From positions 1-45,411 of the forward strand of contig NZ_SUNH01000024.1 of assembly GCF_005048265.1 (NCBI RefSeq): 45,411 nt of DNA, in the 5' to 3' direction. The notes under the pieces are model-generated. The model searched no databases. It was not told the origin of the DNA and saw only the letters and a list, made by a program, of their open reading frames with translations. Origin of the DNA: Paracoccus hibiscisoli. GTDB taxonomy: Bacteria; Pseudomonadota; Alphaproteobacteria; Rhodobacterales; Rhodobacteraceae. The position numbers were made by a program, and so were the translations under genes. Shown here one piece after another: positions 7,545 to 16,328 of the stretch (its first letter is position 1; the number at the start of each line of letters is the position of its first letter).

Positions 7545-7808
7545 TCGCGTGCACCGCGATCGTCGATCCAACGGACAGCCGCGCCTCCGCTTCGCTCTGG
7601 CACCGCTGACGATCTTTCATTTTTTTTCCGCCTGCCATCCGGCCGGCGATCCGAACACGGGCGCTGGTGCCGCTGCGCGTTAGCCTCCACGGGGAAATCC
7701 GGTTCCTCCCACGCGCGGGGCGCGCGGGTCCCTCCCAATTTCACCGCTCCGGCCCCGTGTGTCAGATCACCGTCCGGCCGCAGGTCGGGCTGCGCCCACC
7801 CTGCTTTG
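7509..7808. repeat. Diverged ~300-bp direct repeat, copy B
   Basis: Partner of copy A at 2901-3199. This copy begins within about 20 bases of the point where IS481 homology stops and ends about 150 bases from the tRNA-Arg gene. On the minus strand the frame starting MKDRQRCQSEAEARL is open here for about 47 codons, while copy A has TAA at the aligned sixth codon after RCQS begins. Just beyond the repeat is a short palindrome (GGATGACatgagGTCATCC, about 7817-7835). Confidence 0.7.
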
Positions 7809-7902
7809 CCCTTCGGATGACATGAGGTCATCCAAAGTGAAAAGCAGCGATGGCTTCGCCACTGGCGGAACAGGAAGGAGCGGGCGGAGATGTGGGATCA
7901 CC

Positions 7903-7930
7903 AAAAAGGCAAAGCCGTGACGCAAACGGC
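7903..7930 (-). terminator. Possible terminator after tRNA-Arg
   Basis: On the minus strand GCCGT (7926-7930) pairs with ACGGC (7914-7918), followed by TTTGCCTTTTT. It lies 31 bases beyond the tRNA 3' end, the expected place for a tRNA terminator. The stem is only five base pairs. Confidence 0.45.
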
Positions 7931-7960
7931 AATTTTGCTTGGTGTCCACAAAATGGGAAA

Positions 7961-8037
7961 TGGTGCACCCGGAGCGATTCGAACGCCCGGCCCCCAGATT
8001 CGTAGTCTGGTGCTCTATCCAGCTGAGCTACGGGTGC
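7961..8037 (-). tRNA. tRNA-Arg (anticodon ACG)
   Basis: A complete 77-base cloverleaf on the minus strand with encoded CCA. The acceptor stem pairs GCACCCG with CGGGTGC, followed by discriminator A. The D arm contains AGCTCAGCTGGATAGAGC, the anticodon stem is CCAGA/TCTGG with loop CTACGAA (ACG), and the T arm contains GTTCGAATC. ACG is the major arginine tRNA, with the wobble A normally converted to inosine. Its 3' end faces the accessory islet, which fits the common use of tRNA 3' ends as integration sites, although no duplicated tRNA fragment was seen. Confidence 0.95.
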
Positions 8038-8132
8038 AACATGAGGGTGGAATTACCGGGCACGTCGGGGGGATGCAAGACCGAAAACACAAAAAACCGA
8101 AACCTTTTTTGCCCGGCACAGGGGCGTGCCGT

Positions 8133-9554
8133 TCAGGCAAGTGCCGCACCCGTCCGCAGGGCCAGATCGGCCATGCCCCGGGGGATGTGGATGCAGAACT
8201 GGCTGCCCTCGGCGTCGCTGCGCAGCAGATCCAGACGACCGCCATGGCCACGCACCAGATCGGCGGCGATGGTCAGGCCCAGGCCCGTGCCGCCGCGGCG
8301 CGTGCTGCCGGTGAAGGGCTTGAACAGGTATTCGCGCGCACGATCGGGCAGGCCGGGGCCAGAGTCGCAGACCTTGATCCACCAGTCGGTCTCGGATTCG
8401 CCGGCGCCGATCTCGACGGTGCCCGGCTGGCGGGTGCCCTCGATGGCCTGACGGGCGTTGCGCGCCAGGTTGGCCAGCACGCGATACAGCTGATCGCGGT
8501 CGGCGCGAATCACCAGGCTGGGCGGGATGTCGGTCAGGAACTCGACCTGGCCCGCGGCCTCTCCGGCCAGGCTCTCGGCCTCGATGACCTCGGCGGCCAG
8601 CTGCGCCAGGTTGAAGCGCGACAGCGTGGGCGCGGGTTCCTCGGCCTTGCCGAAGGCCAGCGTCGTCTCGCACAGGTTGACCGCGCGGGTGATCGAATTC
8701 ACCAGCTTGGGGGCGGCGCGGCGTACCTTGGGGTCAGCGCTGTCCTCCAGCCGGTCGGCAAAGATCTGCGCGGTGGTCAGGATATTGCGCAGATCGTGGC
8801 TGATCTTGGCCACCGCCTGCCCCAACTGGGCCATCCGCTCCTTCTGCTTCAGGGACGACGTGACAGTGCGCTGCATGGATTGCAGGGCCGTTTCGGCGTC
8901 GCGCAATTCGGCCAGGCGGGCATCGGGGATGATGATGTGGCGCGCATCCTCGGGGGCGCTGGCATAGGCGGTCATGTGGCTGATCACCCGGCGAATCGGC
9001 ACCAGGATCAGCCGCTGCGCCGCCAGGAACAGCAGCACCGCCGTCAGGATCGAAAACGCCGCCGACACCAACAGCAGGCGCAGGCCATAGTCGATCATCG
9101 CCTCGCGCAGGGGCGCCGTCTCCATGGTGATCTCGATCAGCTGGCCCGCCTGATTGACCGGCGCGCCGATCACCCGGATCACCCGGTTGCGCCCGTCGGC
9201 CAGCGCCACCAGAGAATCGTCGATGGTCTGCAGCACGCCTTCCGATCGCAGGTCATAGGTCGCGTCGATCGGGCCGGGGATCGGCGAGGACAGGACCAGC
9301 TGGCGGATGTCGTCGCGCCGCAGCACCACGTTGAACACCCCCGCATTCTGCAACAGCTCTGATTCCAGGTCAGAGGCCAGCGATTCGTCGGTCGCCAGCA
9401 GCGCCAGGCTGGCGATCTGAGCCCGCTCCAGCCGGCTCTCCAGATAGTCCAGCCGAAACCCCGCCAAGGACGGCAGCAGGATGAACAGCTCTGCCAGGAT
9501 GACGAACATGGTCGTCAACGCGGCGAATCGGCCAGAGATCGTGTTCAATCGCAT
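8133..9554 (-). CDS. Membrane sensor histidine kinase
   Basis: 473 residues from the ATG at 9554; a GTG at 9614 could add 20 residues. Transmembrane helix 1 lies at about residues 10-30, a periplasmic sensor segment follows, and helix 2 lies at about 160-183. Next come a HAMP-like linker and an H-box with SHDLRN (His about 253). The N-box NLARNARQAI is near 366, the G1 box DSGPGLP near 400, an F-box-like FKPF, and the G2 box GGTGLGL near 424. All elements for ATP binding and autophosphorylation are present. No response regulator gene is adjacent, so it is an orphan kinase and its signal is unknown. It is divergent from rpmH. Confidence 0.88.
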   Translation of the reverse strand: MRLNTISGRFAALTTMFVILAELFILLPSLAGFRLDYLESRLERAQIASLALLATDESLASDLESELLQNAGVFNVVLRRDDIRQLVLSSPIPGPIDATYDLRSEGVLQTIDDSLVALADGRNRVIRVIGAPVNQAGQLIEITMETAPLREAMIDYGLRLLLVSAAFSILTAVLLFLAAQRLILVPIRRVISHMTAYASAPEDARHIIIPDARLAELRDAETALQSMQRTVTSSLKQKERMAQLGQAVAKISHDLRNILTTAQIFADRLEDSADPKVRRAAPKLVNSITRAVNLCETTLAFGKAEEPAPTLSRFNLAQLAAEVIEAESLAGEAAGQVEFLTDIPPSLVIRADRDQLYRVLANLARNARQAIEGTRQPGTVEIGAGESETDWWIKVCDSGPGLPDRAREYLFKPFTGSTRRGGTGLGLTIAADLVRGHGGRLDLLRSDAEGSQFCIHIPRGMADLALRTGAALA

Positions 9555-9680
9555 CGTGTCCGGGTTATGGTGGGGCGACGACCGCTTGTCAGCCAAGCGA
9601 TTGCGGGTTTGCACATCAAACGAATGTGATCAAGGCAGGGTTCCCTTGGCCCGAATGCCCGAATTTAAGGGTTTGAGCGG

Positions 9681-9709
9681 TTGACGCGGGCCTGTCGGTC
9701 CACTATCCA
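9681..9709 (+). promoter_or_regulatory. Candidate sigma-70 promoter for rpmH-rnpA
   Basis: TTGACG (9681-9686), a 17-base spacer and TATCCA (9704-9709), ending about 95 bases before rpmH. The -35 is near consensus and the spacing ideal; the -10 is a partial match. Confidence 0.55.
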
Positions 9710-9804
9710 GCGGGCTTCGAACAACCGGCGCCGTGGCGCAGGGCAGATGACTGCAACCTGCCCCGTCCCGGACCGCCCCGCAAGAACCGATCCGGAGACT
9801 GACC

Positions 9805-9939
9805 ATGAAGCGCACCTTCCAACCTTCGAACCTCGTTCGTGCGCGCCGTCACGGCTTCCGCGCCCGCATGGCCACCAAAGGCGGCCGTCTGGTGCTGAAC
9901 CGCCGCCGCGCCAAGGGCCGCAAGCGTCTGTCGGCCTGA
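9805..9939 (+). CDS. rpmH: 50S ribosomal protein L34
   Basis: 44 residues, the usual L34 length. It starts [18 protein letters not shown] and ends with a very basic tail ([12 protein letters not shown]). GGAG lies about eight bases before the ATG. L34 is a late-assembling protein of the large subunit. It is first in a rightward cluster with rnpA 35 bases on, the arrangement found across bacteria. Confidence 0.97.
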   Translation: MKRTFQPSNLVRARRHGFRARMATKGGRLVLNRRRAKGRKRLSA

Positions 9940-9974
9940 TCAACCCTGATCCTGCCGGCGGTCACGGCCGCCCC

Positions 9975-10382
9975 ATGAAGGCTTTCGACATGCCGCCTCT
10001 GCCCCATCCTGCTGACGATCAGCCCCAGGATGTCGGCACGGCGGCATTTCGCATGCCGCCTGTTCTGCAAAAGCGTGCCGATTTCCTGGCCGCCGCCCGT
10101 GCACGCCGTCAGGGCATGCCGGGATTTCTGCTGCAGGCGCGCCGGCGGGACGATGACGGGCCCGCCCGCGTGGGATTCACCTGCTCCAAGAAGGTCGGCA
10201 ACGCGGTCGCACGCAACCGCGCCAAGCGTCGCCTGCGCGAGGTCGCGCGGCTTGGCCTGCCCGGCCGCGGCATCGCCGGATGGGATTACGTCCTGATCGG
10301 CCGGCCCGAGGCCACCATCGCGCGCGATTTCGCCGCCCTTCAGGACGATTTCGCGCGCGCCATCACCAAGATCCACGCATGA
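9975..10382 (+). CDS. rnpA: Ribonuclease P protein component
   Basis: 135 residues. The N-terminal ~20 residues are a variable Pro/Asp-rich extension. The core begins near KRADFLAA and carries RVGFTCSKKVGNAVARNRAK, which includes the RNR-type signature that contacts the RNA subunit, followed by RRLREVAR. It binds RNase P RNA and helps mature tRNA 5' ends. The stop overlaps the next start as ATGA, so it is coupled with yidD. Confidence 0.95.
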   Translation: MKAFDMPPLPHPADDQPQDVGTAAFRMPPVLQKRADFLAAARARRQGMPGFLLQARRRDDDGPARVGFTCSKKVGNAVARNRAKRRLREVARLGLPGRGIAGWDYVLIGRPEATIARDFAALQDDFARAITKIHA

Positions 10383-10642
10383 GCCCGCTGGCGCGCCTTG
10401 TCGCGCTGCCGGTGCGCGGCTATCGGCTGATCGCGTCGCCCTGGGTCGGCCATGGCTGCCGGTTCCAGCCGACCTGCTCGGCCTATGCGCTGGACGCGCT
10501 GGCGCGGCATGGGGCGTGGCGGGGCAGCCTGCTGACCCTGCGGCGCATCGGGCGCTGCCACCCCTGGGGCGGCCACGGCTATGACCCGGTGCCCGGCGCC
10601 GACCCCGACCATGACGAGGCCCGCGATGCTGGACGACGCTGA
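10379..10642 (+). CDS. yidD: Membrane protein insertion efficiency factor YidD
   Basis: 87 residues beginning [17 protein letters not shown]. The family's cysteine-containing core [18 protein letters not shown] is followed by [18 protein letters not shown]. YidD is a small protein at the inner face of the membrane that helps YidC-dependent insertion. Its place between rnpA and yidC is conserved. The start overlaps the rnpA stop (ATGA), and the 3' end overlaps the likely ttcA start by 17 bases. Confidence 0.95.
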   Translation: MSPLARLVALPVRGYRLIASPWVGHGCRFQPTCSAYALDALARHGAWRGSLLTLRRIGRCHPWGGHGYDPVPGADPDHDEARDAGRR

Positions 10643-11513
10643 CGACACCGAGATCCACGCCCTTTTCTCCGGCGCCCCCCAGGGCACCGAGTTCCGCAAG
10701 CTGCGCAAGCGGCTGGTCCGGGAGACGCGCGCGGCGATCGACGATTACGGCATGGTGCGGTCCGGCGACCGCTGGCTGGTCTGCCTGTCGGGCGGCAAGG
10801 ACAGCTATACCCTGCTGGCGATCCTGCATGAGCTGAAATGGCGCGGCGTGCTGCCGGTCGATCTGCTGGCCTGCAATCTGGATCAGGGCCAGCCGAACTT
10901 TCCGGCGACCGTGCTGCCCGAATTCCTGCAGGCGCGCGGCGTGCCCCACCGGATCGAATATCAGGACACCTATTCCATCGTGAAGGAAAAGGTCCCTGCC
11001 GGGCGCACCTATTGCGCGCTGTGTTCGCGGCTGCGGCGTGGCAACCTCTATCGCATCGCCCGCGAGGAGGGCTGTTCGGCCGTCGTGCTGGGCCATCACC
11101 GCGACGACATCCTCGAGACGTTCTTCATGAACCTCTTTCATGGTGGCCGGCTTGCGACCATGCCGCCCAAGCTGCTGAACGAGGAGGGCGATCTGACCGT
11201 CCTGCGCCCGCTGGCCTATGTGGCCGAGGCCGATTGCGAGCGATTCTCTCGGGCGATGAACTATCCGATCATTCCCTGCGACCTCTGCGGCAGCCAGGAG
11301 GGGTTGCAGCGCGTGCAGGTCAAACGCCTGCTGGACGAATGGGAGGCGCGGACCCCCGGACGGCGGCAGGTGATGTTCCGGGCGCTGATGAACGTCCGCC
11401 CGTCGCATCTGCTGGACACCGGACTGTTCGGTTTTTCATCGCTTTTCCCGCCAGAGACCGGGAACCAGGGCACGGAACCCCCGATCCTGCGCGATCGGGA
11501 CGACCTCCATTAA
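10626..11513 (+). CDS. ttcA: tRNA 2-thiocytidine(32) synthetase TtcA
   Basis: 295 residues from the ATG at 10626; an ATG at 10611 is also possible. The PP-loop ATP pyrophosphatase motif SGGKDS lies at about residues 55-60. Two Cys pairs, CALC near 130-133 and CDLC near 218-221, fit the TtcA iron-sulfur cluster and sulfur transfer site. [11 protein letters not shown] and FFMNLFHGG are also typical. It thiolates C32 of certain tRNAs, including tRNA-Arg, using activated sulfur. It follows yidD in the same direction with a short overlap. Confidence 0.93.
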   Translation: MLDDADDTEIHALFSGAPQGTEFRKLRKRLVRETRAAIDDYGMVRSGDRWLVCLSGGKDSYTLLAILHELKWRGVLPVDLLACNLDQGQPNFPATVLPEFLQARGVPHRIEYQDTYSIVKEKVPAGRTYCALCSRLRRGNLYRIAREEGCSAVVLGHHRDDILETFFMNLFHGGRLATMPPKLLNEEGDLTVLRPLAYVAEADCERFSRAMNYPIIPCDLCGSQEGLQRVQVKRLLDEWEARTPGRRQVMFRALMNVRPSHLLDTGLFGFSSLFPPETGNQGTEPPILRDRDDLH

Positions 11514-11571
11514 CGGTACGACAAGCAATTTGATCTAATTCTGATACCGGTGATTCCGTGAAAGGTCCGGT

Positions 11572-12867
11572 ATGTCAATCAATGTGAGCCGTCTGCTCTC
11601 GCCCCTGCGCAACCTGCTCTGCGGCGTGAACCGGAGACAGGATCTGTCACGCAGCCTGCTGTTGCTGCGGGTCGAGAACACCGAGACCCTGGGAACCATC
11701 CTCGACAAGGTCGCCATGGGGCATCTGTTGGTCCAGCTGTCCATGTCGCTCGGTCGCGCGGTGCGCCCCTATGACCCGGTGCAGGTGCTGGCGCCGGGGC
11801 TGTTCGCCTTTGTGCTGCGTGACCGGACCGACCGGGATGCCCTGCAGGTGGCGCGCCGCCTGCATCAGCAAGGACAGGCCCCGGTGCCTCTGGCGGGCCA
11901 GCATGTCACCCCGGTAATGACCGGCGTGCTGATCCATGCCGAGGCCCCGGACCTGCCCTCGATTCCCGATCTGGTCGAGAATGCCCGCCAACGGATGGAC
12001 CTGGTGCAGGATGCCTTTCTAGGCCAGCTTCAGCTGTTTCCGCATGACCGGGCGCTGACCCGCCCCGGCCTGATCGCCACCGTCAGCGACGCCGTGGCCG
12101 CAGCCCAGATGCAGGCCTGGTTCCAGCCGCAGATCAGCTGCCATTCCGGCCAGATCACCGGGTTCGAGGCCTTGGCCCGCTGGAACCACCCCACGCGCGG
12201 CGTGCTGGCCCCCGGGGCCTTCATGCCGCAGATGTCGGCAGCCGATCACAACACGCTGACGCTGTTCATGCTGGCCCAATCCATGGCCGCACTGAAGACC
12301 TGGGACCAGGCCGGGTTCGACGTGCCGACCGTGTCGATCAACATCTCGAACTGCGAACTGTCCGACCGGGGCTTTGCCGATTGCCTGCTGTGGGAAATGG
12401 ACCGCCACGAGATCGCCCCCAGCCGCCTGGTGGTCGAAGTTCTGGAAAGTGTCAGCCCGATCACCAGCACCAACGAGACGCGCGATAACCTGCGCAAGCT
12501 GGCCAATGCCGGATGCCAGATCGACCTGGACGACTTTGGCACAGGCTATGCCAGCCTGGACGCGATCCGTCAGTTCGGCATCAACCGGATCAAGATTGAC
12601 CGAAGCTTTGTCACCGCCTGCGACGTCGACGAGGCGCAGCAGCGGATGATCCTGGCGATCCTGGCCCTTGCCGAGCGGCTTGGCATCGCCGCGCTCGCCG
12701 AAGGGGTCGAAACGCGCGAGGAATACGCCTTTCTGGCGCAGATGGGCTGCGACGAGGTTCAGGGCTATGCCATCGCCAAGCCGATGCCGCTGAGCGACAG
12801 CCTGGACTTCCTCAAGCGCCATGCCGATGCGGCGGCCCGTCTGCCGACATTGGCCAAGCGGCGCTGA
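11572..12867 (+). CDS. Cyclic-di-GMP phosphodiesterase: degenerate GGDEF plus EAL
   Basis: 431 residues with no membrane helix. The N-terminal ~140 residues align in layout with a GGDEF domain, but the signature is replaced by APGLF (about 74-78), so cyclase activity is unlikely. The EAL domain (about 170-415) keeps EALARWNHP (199-207), NISN (257-260), the metal-binding DDFGTGY (320-326), KIDRSF (341-346) and AEGVET. These are the residues needed for hydrolysis of c-di-GMP to pGpG. It lies between ttcA and yidC, a cluster otherwise devoted to translation and membrane insertion, 58 bases after ttcA. Confidence 0.9.
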   Translation: MSINVSRLLSPLRNLLCGVNRRQDLSRSLLLLRVENTETLGTILDKVAMGHLLVQLSMSLGRAVRPYDPVQVLAPGLFAFVLRDRTDRDALQVARRLHQQGQAPVPLAGQHVTPVMTGVLIHAEAPDLPSIPDLVENARQRMDLVQDAFLGQLQLFPHDRALTRPGLIATVSDAVAAAQMQAWFQPQISCHSGQITGFEALARWNHPTRGVLAPGAFMPQMSAADHNTLTLFMLAQSMAALKTWDQAGFDVPTVSINISNCELSDRGFADCLLWEMDRHEIAPSRLVVEVLESVSPITSTNETRDNLRKLANAGCQIDLDDFGTGYASLDAIRQFGINRIKIDRSFVTACDVDEAQQRMILAILALAERLGIAALAEGVETREEYAFLAQMGCDEVQGYAIAKPMPLSDSLDFLKRHADAAARLPTLAKRR

Positions 12868-12955
12868 CCGACCCGGCCCACGCCCGCCCGGCCGCGCAAA
12901 ACCGCGACCGGGCGCGGCGTTTTCCCTGCATTCGCTTGCCAAACGGCAAATCCGC

Positions 12956-12984
12956 TTGACCTTTCGGGGTGCGTTCTGTTGAAC
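12956..12984 (+). promoter_or_regulatory. Candidate promoter for yidC
   Basis: TTGACC (12956-12961), a 17-base spacer and TTGAAC (12979-12984), ending 33 bases before the yidC start. The -10 is weak. It lies in a 150-base gap that suits an independent promoter. Confidence 0.35.
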
Positions 12985-13017
12985 CGGCCCGACTGACGCG
13001 ATGACAGTGGTGAGGGA

Positions 13018-14874
13018 ATGGAAGACAACAACCGCAATCTGATCCTGGCGACGGTTCTGTCGTTTCTGGTGATCCTGGTCTGGTACACGGTCTTCGCCCC
13101 GGAACCCGTATCCGATCAACCGTCCGGCGTTCCGCTGGCCGAACAGAGCATCGGCGACCAGCCGCTGACCCCTGCGACGGGCACGACCGCCCCCGCCGAT
13201 CTGGCCGAGGCACCGCCCGCGGGCGAGCCGGTGGGCCGCGTCGCGATCCAGTCGCCGGCGCTGTCGGGCTCGATCTCGCTGGCGGGGGGGCGCATCGACG
13301 ACCTGCTGCTGACCCGCTATCAGGAGACCCTGGACGAGGGGTCGCCCGACGTGCGTCTGCTGTCACCCTCTTCGGCGACCGCCGATGACAGCGTGAACAT
13401 CAACGTGACCCGCCCCTATTACGCGGTCTATGGCTGGACCCCGGGTCCGGGCGTGGACGCGGCGCTGGTGCCCAACCCCGCGACCGTCTGGACGCTGGAA
13501 TCGGGCGACACGCTGGCACCTGGCCAGCCGGTGACGCTGGCTTGGGACAATGGCGCGGGCCAGATCTTCCGCCGGACCTTTGCGCTGGACGAGAACTATC
13601 TGTTCACCATCGGCCAGAGCCTGCAGAACGACGGCGACGCCGCCTTCTCGGCCGCGCCCTACGGCATCATCGCGCGCCACGGCCGTCCCGACACCCAGAA
13701 CTTCTTCGTGCTGCACGAGGGCGTGGTGGGCATGCATGACGGCACCCTGATCGAGATGAAATACGACCGCATCGCCGAACTGGACCCGATCGAACGCGAG
13801 GGCCGCGCCCAGGTCTTCGAGGTCAGCGGCAACGGCTGGATCGGGTTCACCGACAAGTACTGGATGACCTCGCTGGCGCCCGCGCCGGGCCAGGCCTTCA
13901 CCGCGGTGGTGAAATACGCCGATGGCGCCGACATCTATCAGACCGAAGCGCGCTTTCCGATGCAGACCGTCCAGCCCGGCACCCAGCTGAGCGCCGACAG
14001 CTATCTGTTCGCCGGTGCCAAGGTCTGGGAGGTCATCCGCAGCTATGAGGAGACCCCCGGCATCCAGCGCTTCGTCGATTCGATCGACTGGGGCTGGTTC
14101 TTCTTCCTGACCAAGCCGATCTTCCAGCTGCTGCATTGGCTGCACGGCATCATCGGCAACATGGGCTGGGCGATCATCGCGCTGACCTTCGTGCTCAAGA
14201 CGCTGGTCTTCCCGCTGGCGCGCAAATCCTACATCTCGATGGCCAAGATGAAGGAGCTGCAGCCGCAGATGGAGGAGATCAAGGCGCGCACCGGCGACGA
14301 CCGCATGAAGTTCCAGAAAGAGGTGATGGAGCTTTACAAGCGCGAAAAGGTGAACCCCGCCGCGGGCTGCCTGCCGATCCTTTTGCAGATCCCGATCTTC
14401 TTCTCGCTCTACAAGGTGATCTTCGTCACGATCGAACTGCGCCACGCGCCCTGGTTCGGCTGGATTCAGGACCTTTCGGCCCCGGATCCGTCCAGCCTGC
14501 TGAACCTCTATGGCCTGCTGCCCTTCGGCGTGCCGGCGCAGGGAACGCTGCTGCATTCGCTGACCCTGCCCGCGCTGGCCATCGCCCTTGGCCTCAGCAT
14601 GTGGTTCCAGCAAAAGCTGAACCCGGCGCCCACCGATCCCGCGCAAAAGATGATCTTTGCCTGGATGCCGTGGATCTTCATGTTCATGCTGGGCGGCTTT
14701 GCTTCGGGTCTGGTCCTGTACTGGATCACCAACAACGTGATCACGATCCTGCAGCAATACACGATCATGACCATGCACGGCGCGCGGCCCGACCTGTTGG
14801 GCAACGTCAAGTCCTCGATCCCGGTGCGCAAGCGCCCCGGCGACAAGCCCGGCAAGAGAGGCGCCGGAAAGTGA
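13018..14874 (+). CDS. yidC: Membrane protein insertase YidC
   Basis: 618 residues with a purine-rich GTGAGGGA just upstream of the ATG. N-terminal helix NLILATVLSFLVILVWYTVF, then a Pro/Ala linker, then a large periplasmic domain (about 75-350). The conserved five-helix insertase core starts near the FFFLTKPIFQLLHWLHG segment and contains the coiled cytoplasmic loop with KELQPQMEEIK and LPILLQIPIFFSLYKVI. The C-terminus is basic (KRPGDKPGKRG), as in ribosome-binding YidC. It inserts inner-membrane proteins alone or with SecYEG. The stop overlaps the next start (GTGA). Confidence 0.97.
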   Translation: MEDNNRNLILATVLSFLVILVWYTVFAPEPVSDQPSGVPLAEQSIGDQPLTPATGTTAPADLAEAPPAGEPVGRVAIQSPALSGSISLAGGRIDDLLLTRYQETLDEGSPDVRLLSPSSATADDSVNINVTRPYYAVYGWTPGPGVDAALVPNPATVWTLESGDTLAPGQPVTLAWDNGAGQIFRRTFALDENYLFTIGQSLQNDGDAAFSAAPYGIIARHGRPDTQNFFVLHEGVVGMHDGTLIEMKYDRIAELDPIEREGRAQVFEVSGNGWIGFTDKYWMTSLAPAPGQAFTAVVKYADGADIYQTEARFPMQTVQPGTQLSADSYLFAGAKVWEVIRSYEETPGIQRFVDSIDWGWFFFLTKPIFQLLHWLHGIIGNMGWAIIALTFVLKTLVFPLARKSYISMAKMKELQPQMEEIKARTGDDRMKFQKEVMELYKREKVNPAAGCLPILLQIPIFFSLYKVIFVTIELRHAPWFGWIQDLSAPDPSSLLNLYGLLPFGVPAQGTLLHSLTLPALAIALGLSMWFQQKLNPAPTDPAQKMIFAWMPWIFMFMLGGFASGLVLYWITNNVITILQQYTIMTMHGARPDLLGNVKSSIPVRKRPGDKPGKRGAGK

Positions 14875-15632
14875 CCGCGTATCTGGCCCTGATCCGCCGC
14901 CATCCGATCAAGTCGGTCGGCGGAGAGGGGCTGGAGCAGGTCACCCTGCAGGCAGGCCAGCGCCTGCCCGGCGACCGGGAATGGGCCATCCTGACCGAGG
15001 CCGGAGAGCGTCACGCCCTGGCCAGCCAGACCGAGGGGCAGCCGGACCGCTGGCTGCCCAAATCCTGCTTTCTGCGCGGGGTTGCGTCCCCTGCGCTGCA
15101 GGCCGTCACCGGCGGCTGGCAGGGCGACCAGCTGGTTCTTGACCACCCCGCCCAAAGCCGCATCACGCTGGCCCCCGCCCGCGACGGGGCGCGGCTGATC
15201 GACTGGCTGCGTCCGCTCTGGCCCGCCGACGCCCCGCAACCTACGCGTCTGGTGCGCGGGGCGGGCGTCTGGACCGACCAGAAATCGCCGCTGATCTCGG
15301 TCCTGTCCCTGTCCAGCCTGGCCGAGCTGGAGACGCGGACGGGCGGCACGCTTGGCACGCATCGTTGGCGCGGCAACCTGTGGGTCGCAGGCTGGCCCCC
15401 CTTTGCGGAACGCGACCTGATCGGCCGGACGATCCGCATCGGCGCGGTCGCGCTGCGGGTCGCCGAGCCTATCGGGCGCTGTGACGCCACCAGCGCGGAC
15501 ACGGCCACCGGTCTGCGCGACCGCGATATGGTCGCCACGCTTTCCGGCCTGTATGGCCATACCGATTTCGGCGTCTTTGCCGAGGTCGTCACCGGCGGCA
15601 CGATCCGCCTTCAGGATCAGGTCCACGCATGA
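14871..15632 (+). CDS. MOSC domain protein
   Basis: 253 residues from a GTG that overlaps the yidC stop. The N-terminal beta-barrel part contains IRRHPIKSVGGEGL and LPGDREWAI. The C-terminal MOSC domain shows HRWRGNLWV, then IGAVALRVAEPIGRCDAT with the conserved Cys, and YGHTDFGV near the end. MOSC proteins bind sulfur or molybdenum-cofactor sulfur through this Cys; some are molybdenum-dependent reductase subunits. The substrate cannot be predicted. It is coupled on both sides: GTGA with yidC and ATGA with engB. Confidence 0.88.
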   Translation: MTAYLALIRRHPIKSVGGEGLEQVTLQAGQRLPGDREWAILTEAGERHALASQTEGQPDRWLPKSCFLRGVASPALQAVTGGWQGDQLVLDHPAQSRITLAPARDGARLIDWLRPLWPADAPQPTRLVRGAGVWTDQKSPLISVLSLSSLAELETRTGGTLGTHRWRGNLWVAGWPPFAERDLIGRTIRIGAVALRVAEPIGRCDATSADTATGLRDRDMVATLSGLYGHTDFGVFAEVVTGGTIRLQDQVHA

Positions 15633-16279
15633 AAGTTGCCTTTCCCACCGCCCCCGAACCCGAAGCCGCCGCCGCTGAGGCCGCGCGCCTGCTGTTCGCA
15701 GGCCCCGTCGATTTCGTGAAGGGGGTCGTCCACATGGACGGCCTGCCCCCCGCCGACCGCCCCGAGGTCTGCTTTGCCGGACGCTCGAATGTCGGGAAAT
15801 CCAGCCTGATCAACGCGCTGACCGGGCGTAACAGCCTTGCCCGCGCCTCGAACACGCCGGGCCGCACGCAAGAGATCAACTATTTCGCCCTGGGCACCCA
15901 CGGCTACCTGGTCGACCTGCCCGGCTATGGCTTTGCCAAGGCCCCCGTGGCCGTGGTCGCCAAATGGCAGGCGCTGCTGAAATCCTATCTGGCCGGGCGC
16001 CAGACCCTGCGCCGGGCCTTTTGCCTGATCGATTCGCGCCACGGCGTGAAGGATGTCGATCACGAGATCATGACCCTGCTGGACCGGTCCGCCGTGCCGT
16101 TCCAGGTCGTGATGACCAAGACCGACAAGCTGGGCCCCAACGCGCTGCAACCCGTGATGGAGCAGGTCCAGGAGGCGCTGCAAAAGCATCCCGCCGCCTA
16201 TCCCGAGCTGGTCGTGACCAGTTCGGAAAAGGGCCACGGCATCGCCACGCTGCGCGCGATCATCGCCGGGCTGGACTGA
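15629..16279 (+). CDS. engB: Ribosome-biogenesis GTPase EngB (YihA/YsxC)
   Basis: 216 residues. G1 [15 protein letters not shown]2 region [12 protein letters not shown]3 DLPGYGFAK and G4 TKTDK are all present, with SSEKGHG as G5. These are the marks of the EngB circularly compact TrmE-Era GTPases that help assemble the 50S subunit. It begins on the MOSC stop (ATGA), 64 bases before argB on the same strand. Confidence 0.95.
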   Translation: MKVAFPTAPEPEAAAAEAARLLFAGPVDFVKGVVHMDGLPPADRPEVCFAGRSNVGKSSLINALTGRNSLARASNTPGRTQEINYFALGTHGYLVDLPGYGFAKAPVAVVAKWQALLKSYLAGRQTLRRAFCLIDSRHGVKDVDHEIMTLLDRSAVPFQVVMTKTDKLGPNALQPVMEQVQEALQKHPAAYPELVVTSSEKGHGIATLRAIIAGLD

Positions 16280-16328
16280 TCGCGCCCCGCGTCCTAGGGT
16301 CCGCCCCGTCAGACAGGGGCCCCCAAGG

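Noticed and set aside
7961..8037. Duplicated tRNA-Arg 3' end as an attachment site for the islet
   Set aside because: I looked for a second copy of the T-arm/acceptor sequence within the accessory region and saw none.
7890..9362. Plus-strand open frame of about 490 codons opposite the histidine kinase and tRNA
   Set aside because: It runs across a tRNA gene and is antisense to a kinase with intact catalytic boxes.
10436..11408. Minus-strand open frames opposite yidD and ttcA
   Set aside because: They are shadows of coupled genes with clear motifs; no start signals or family resemblance.
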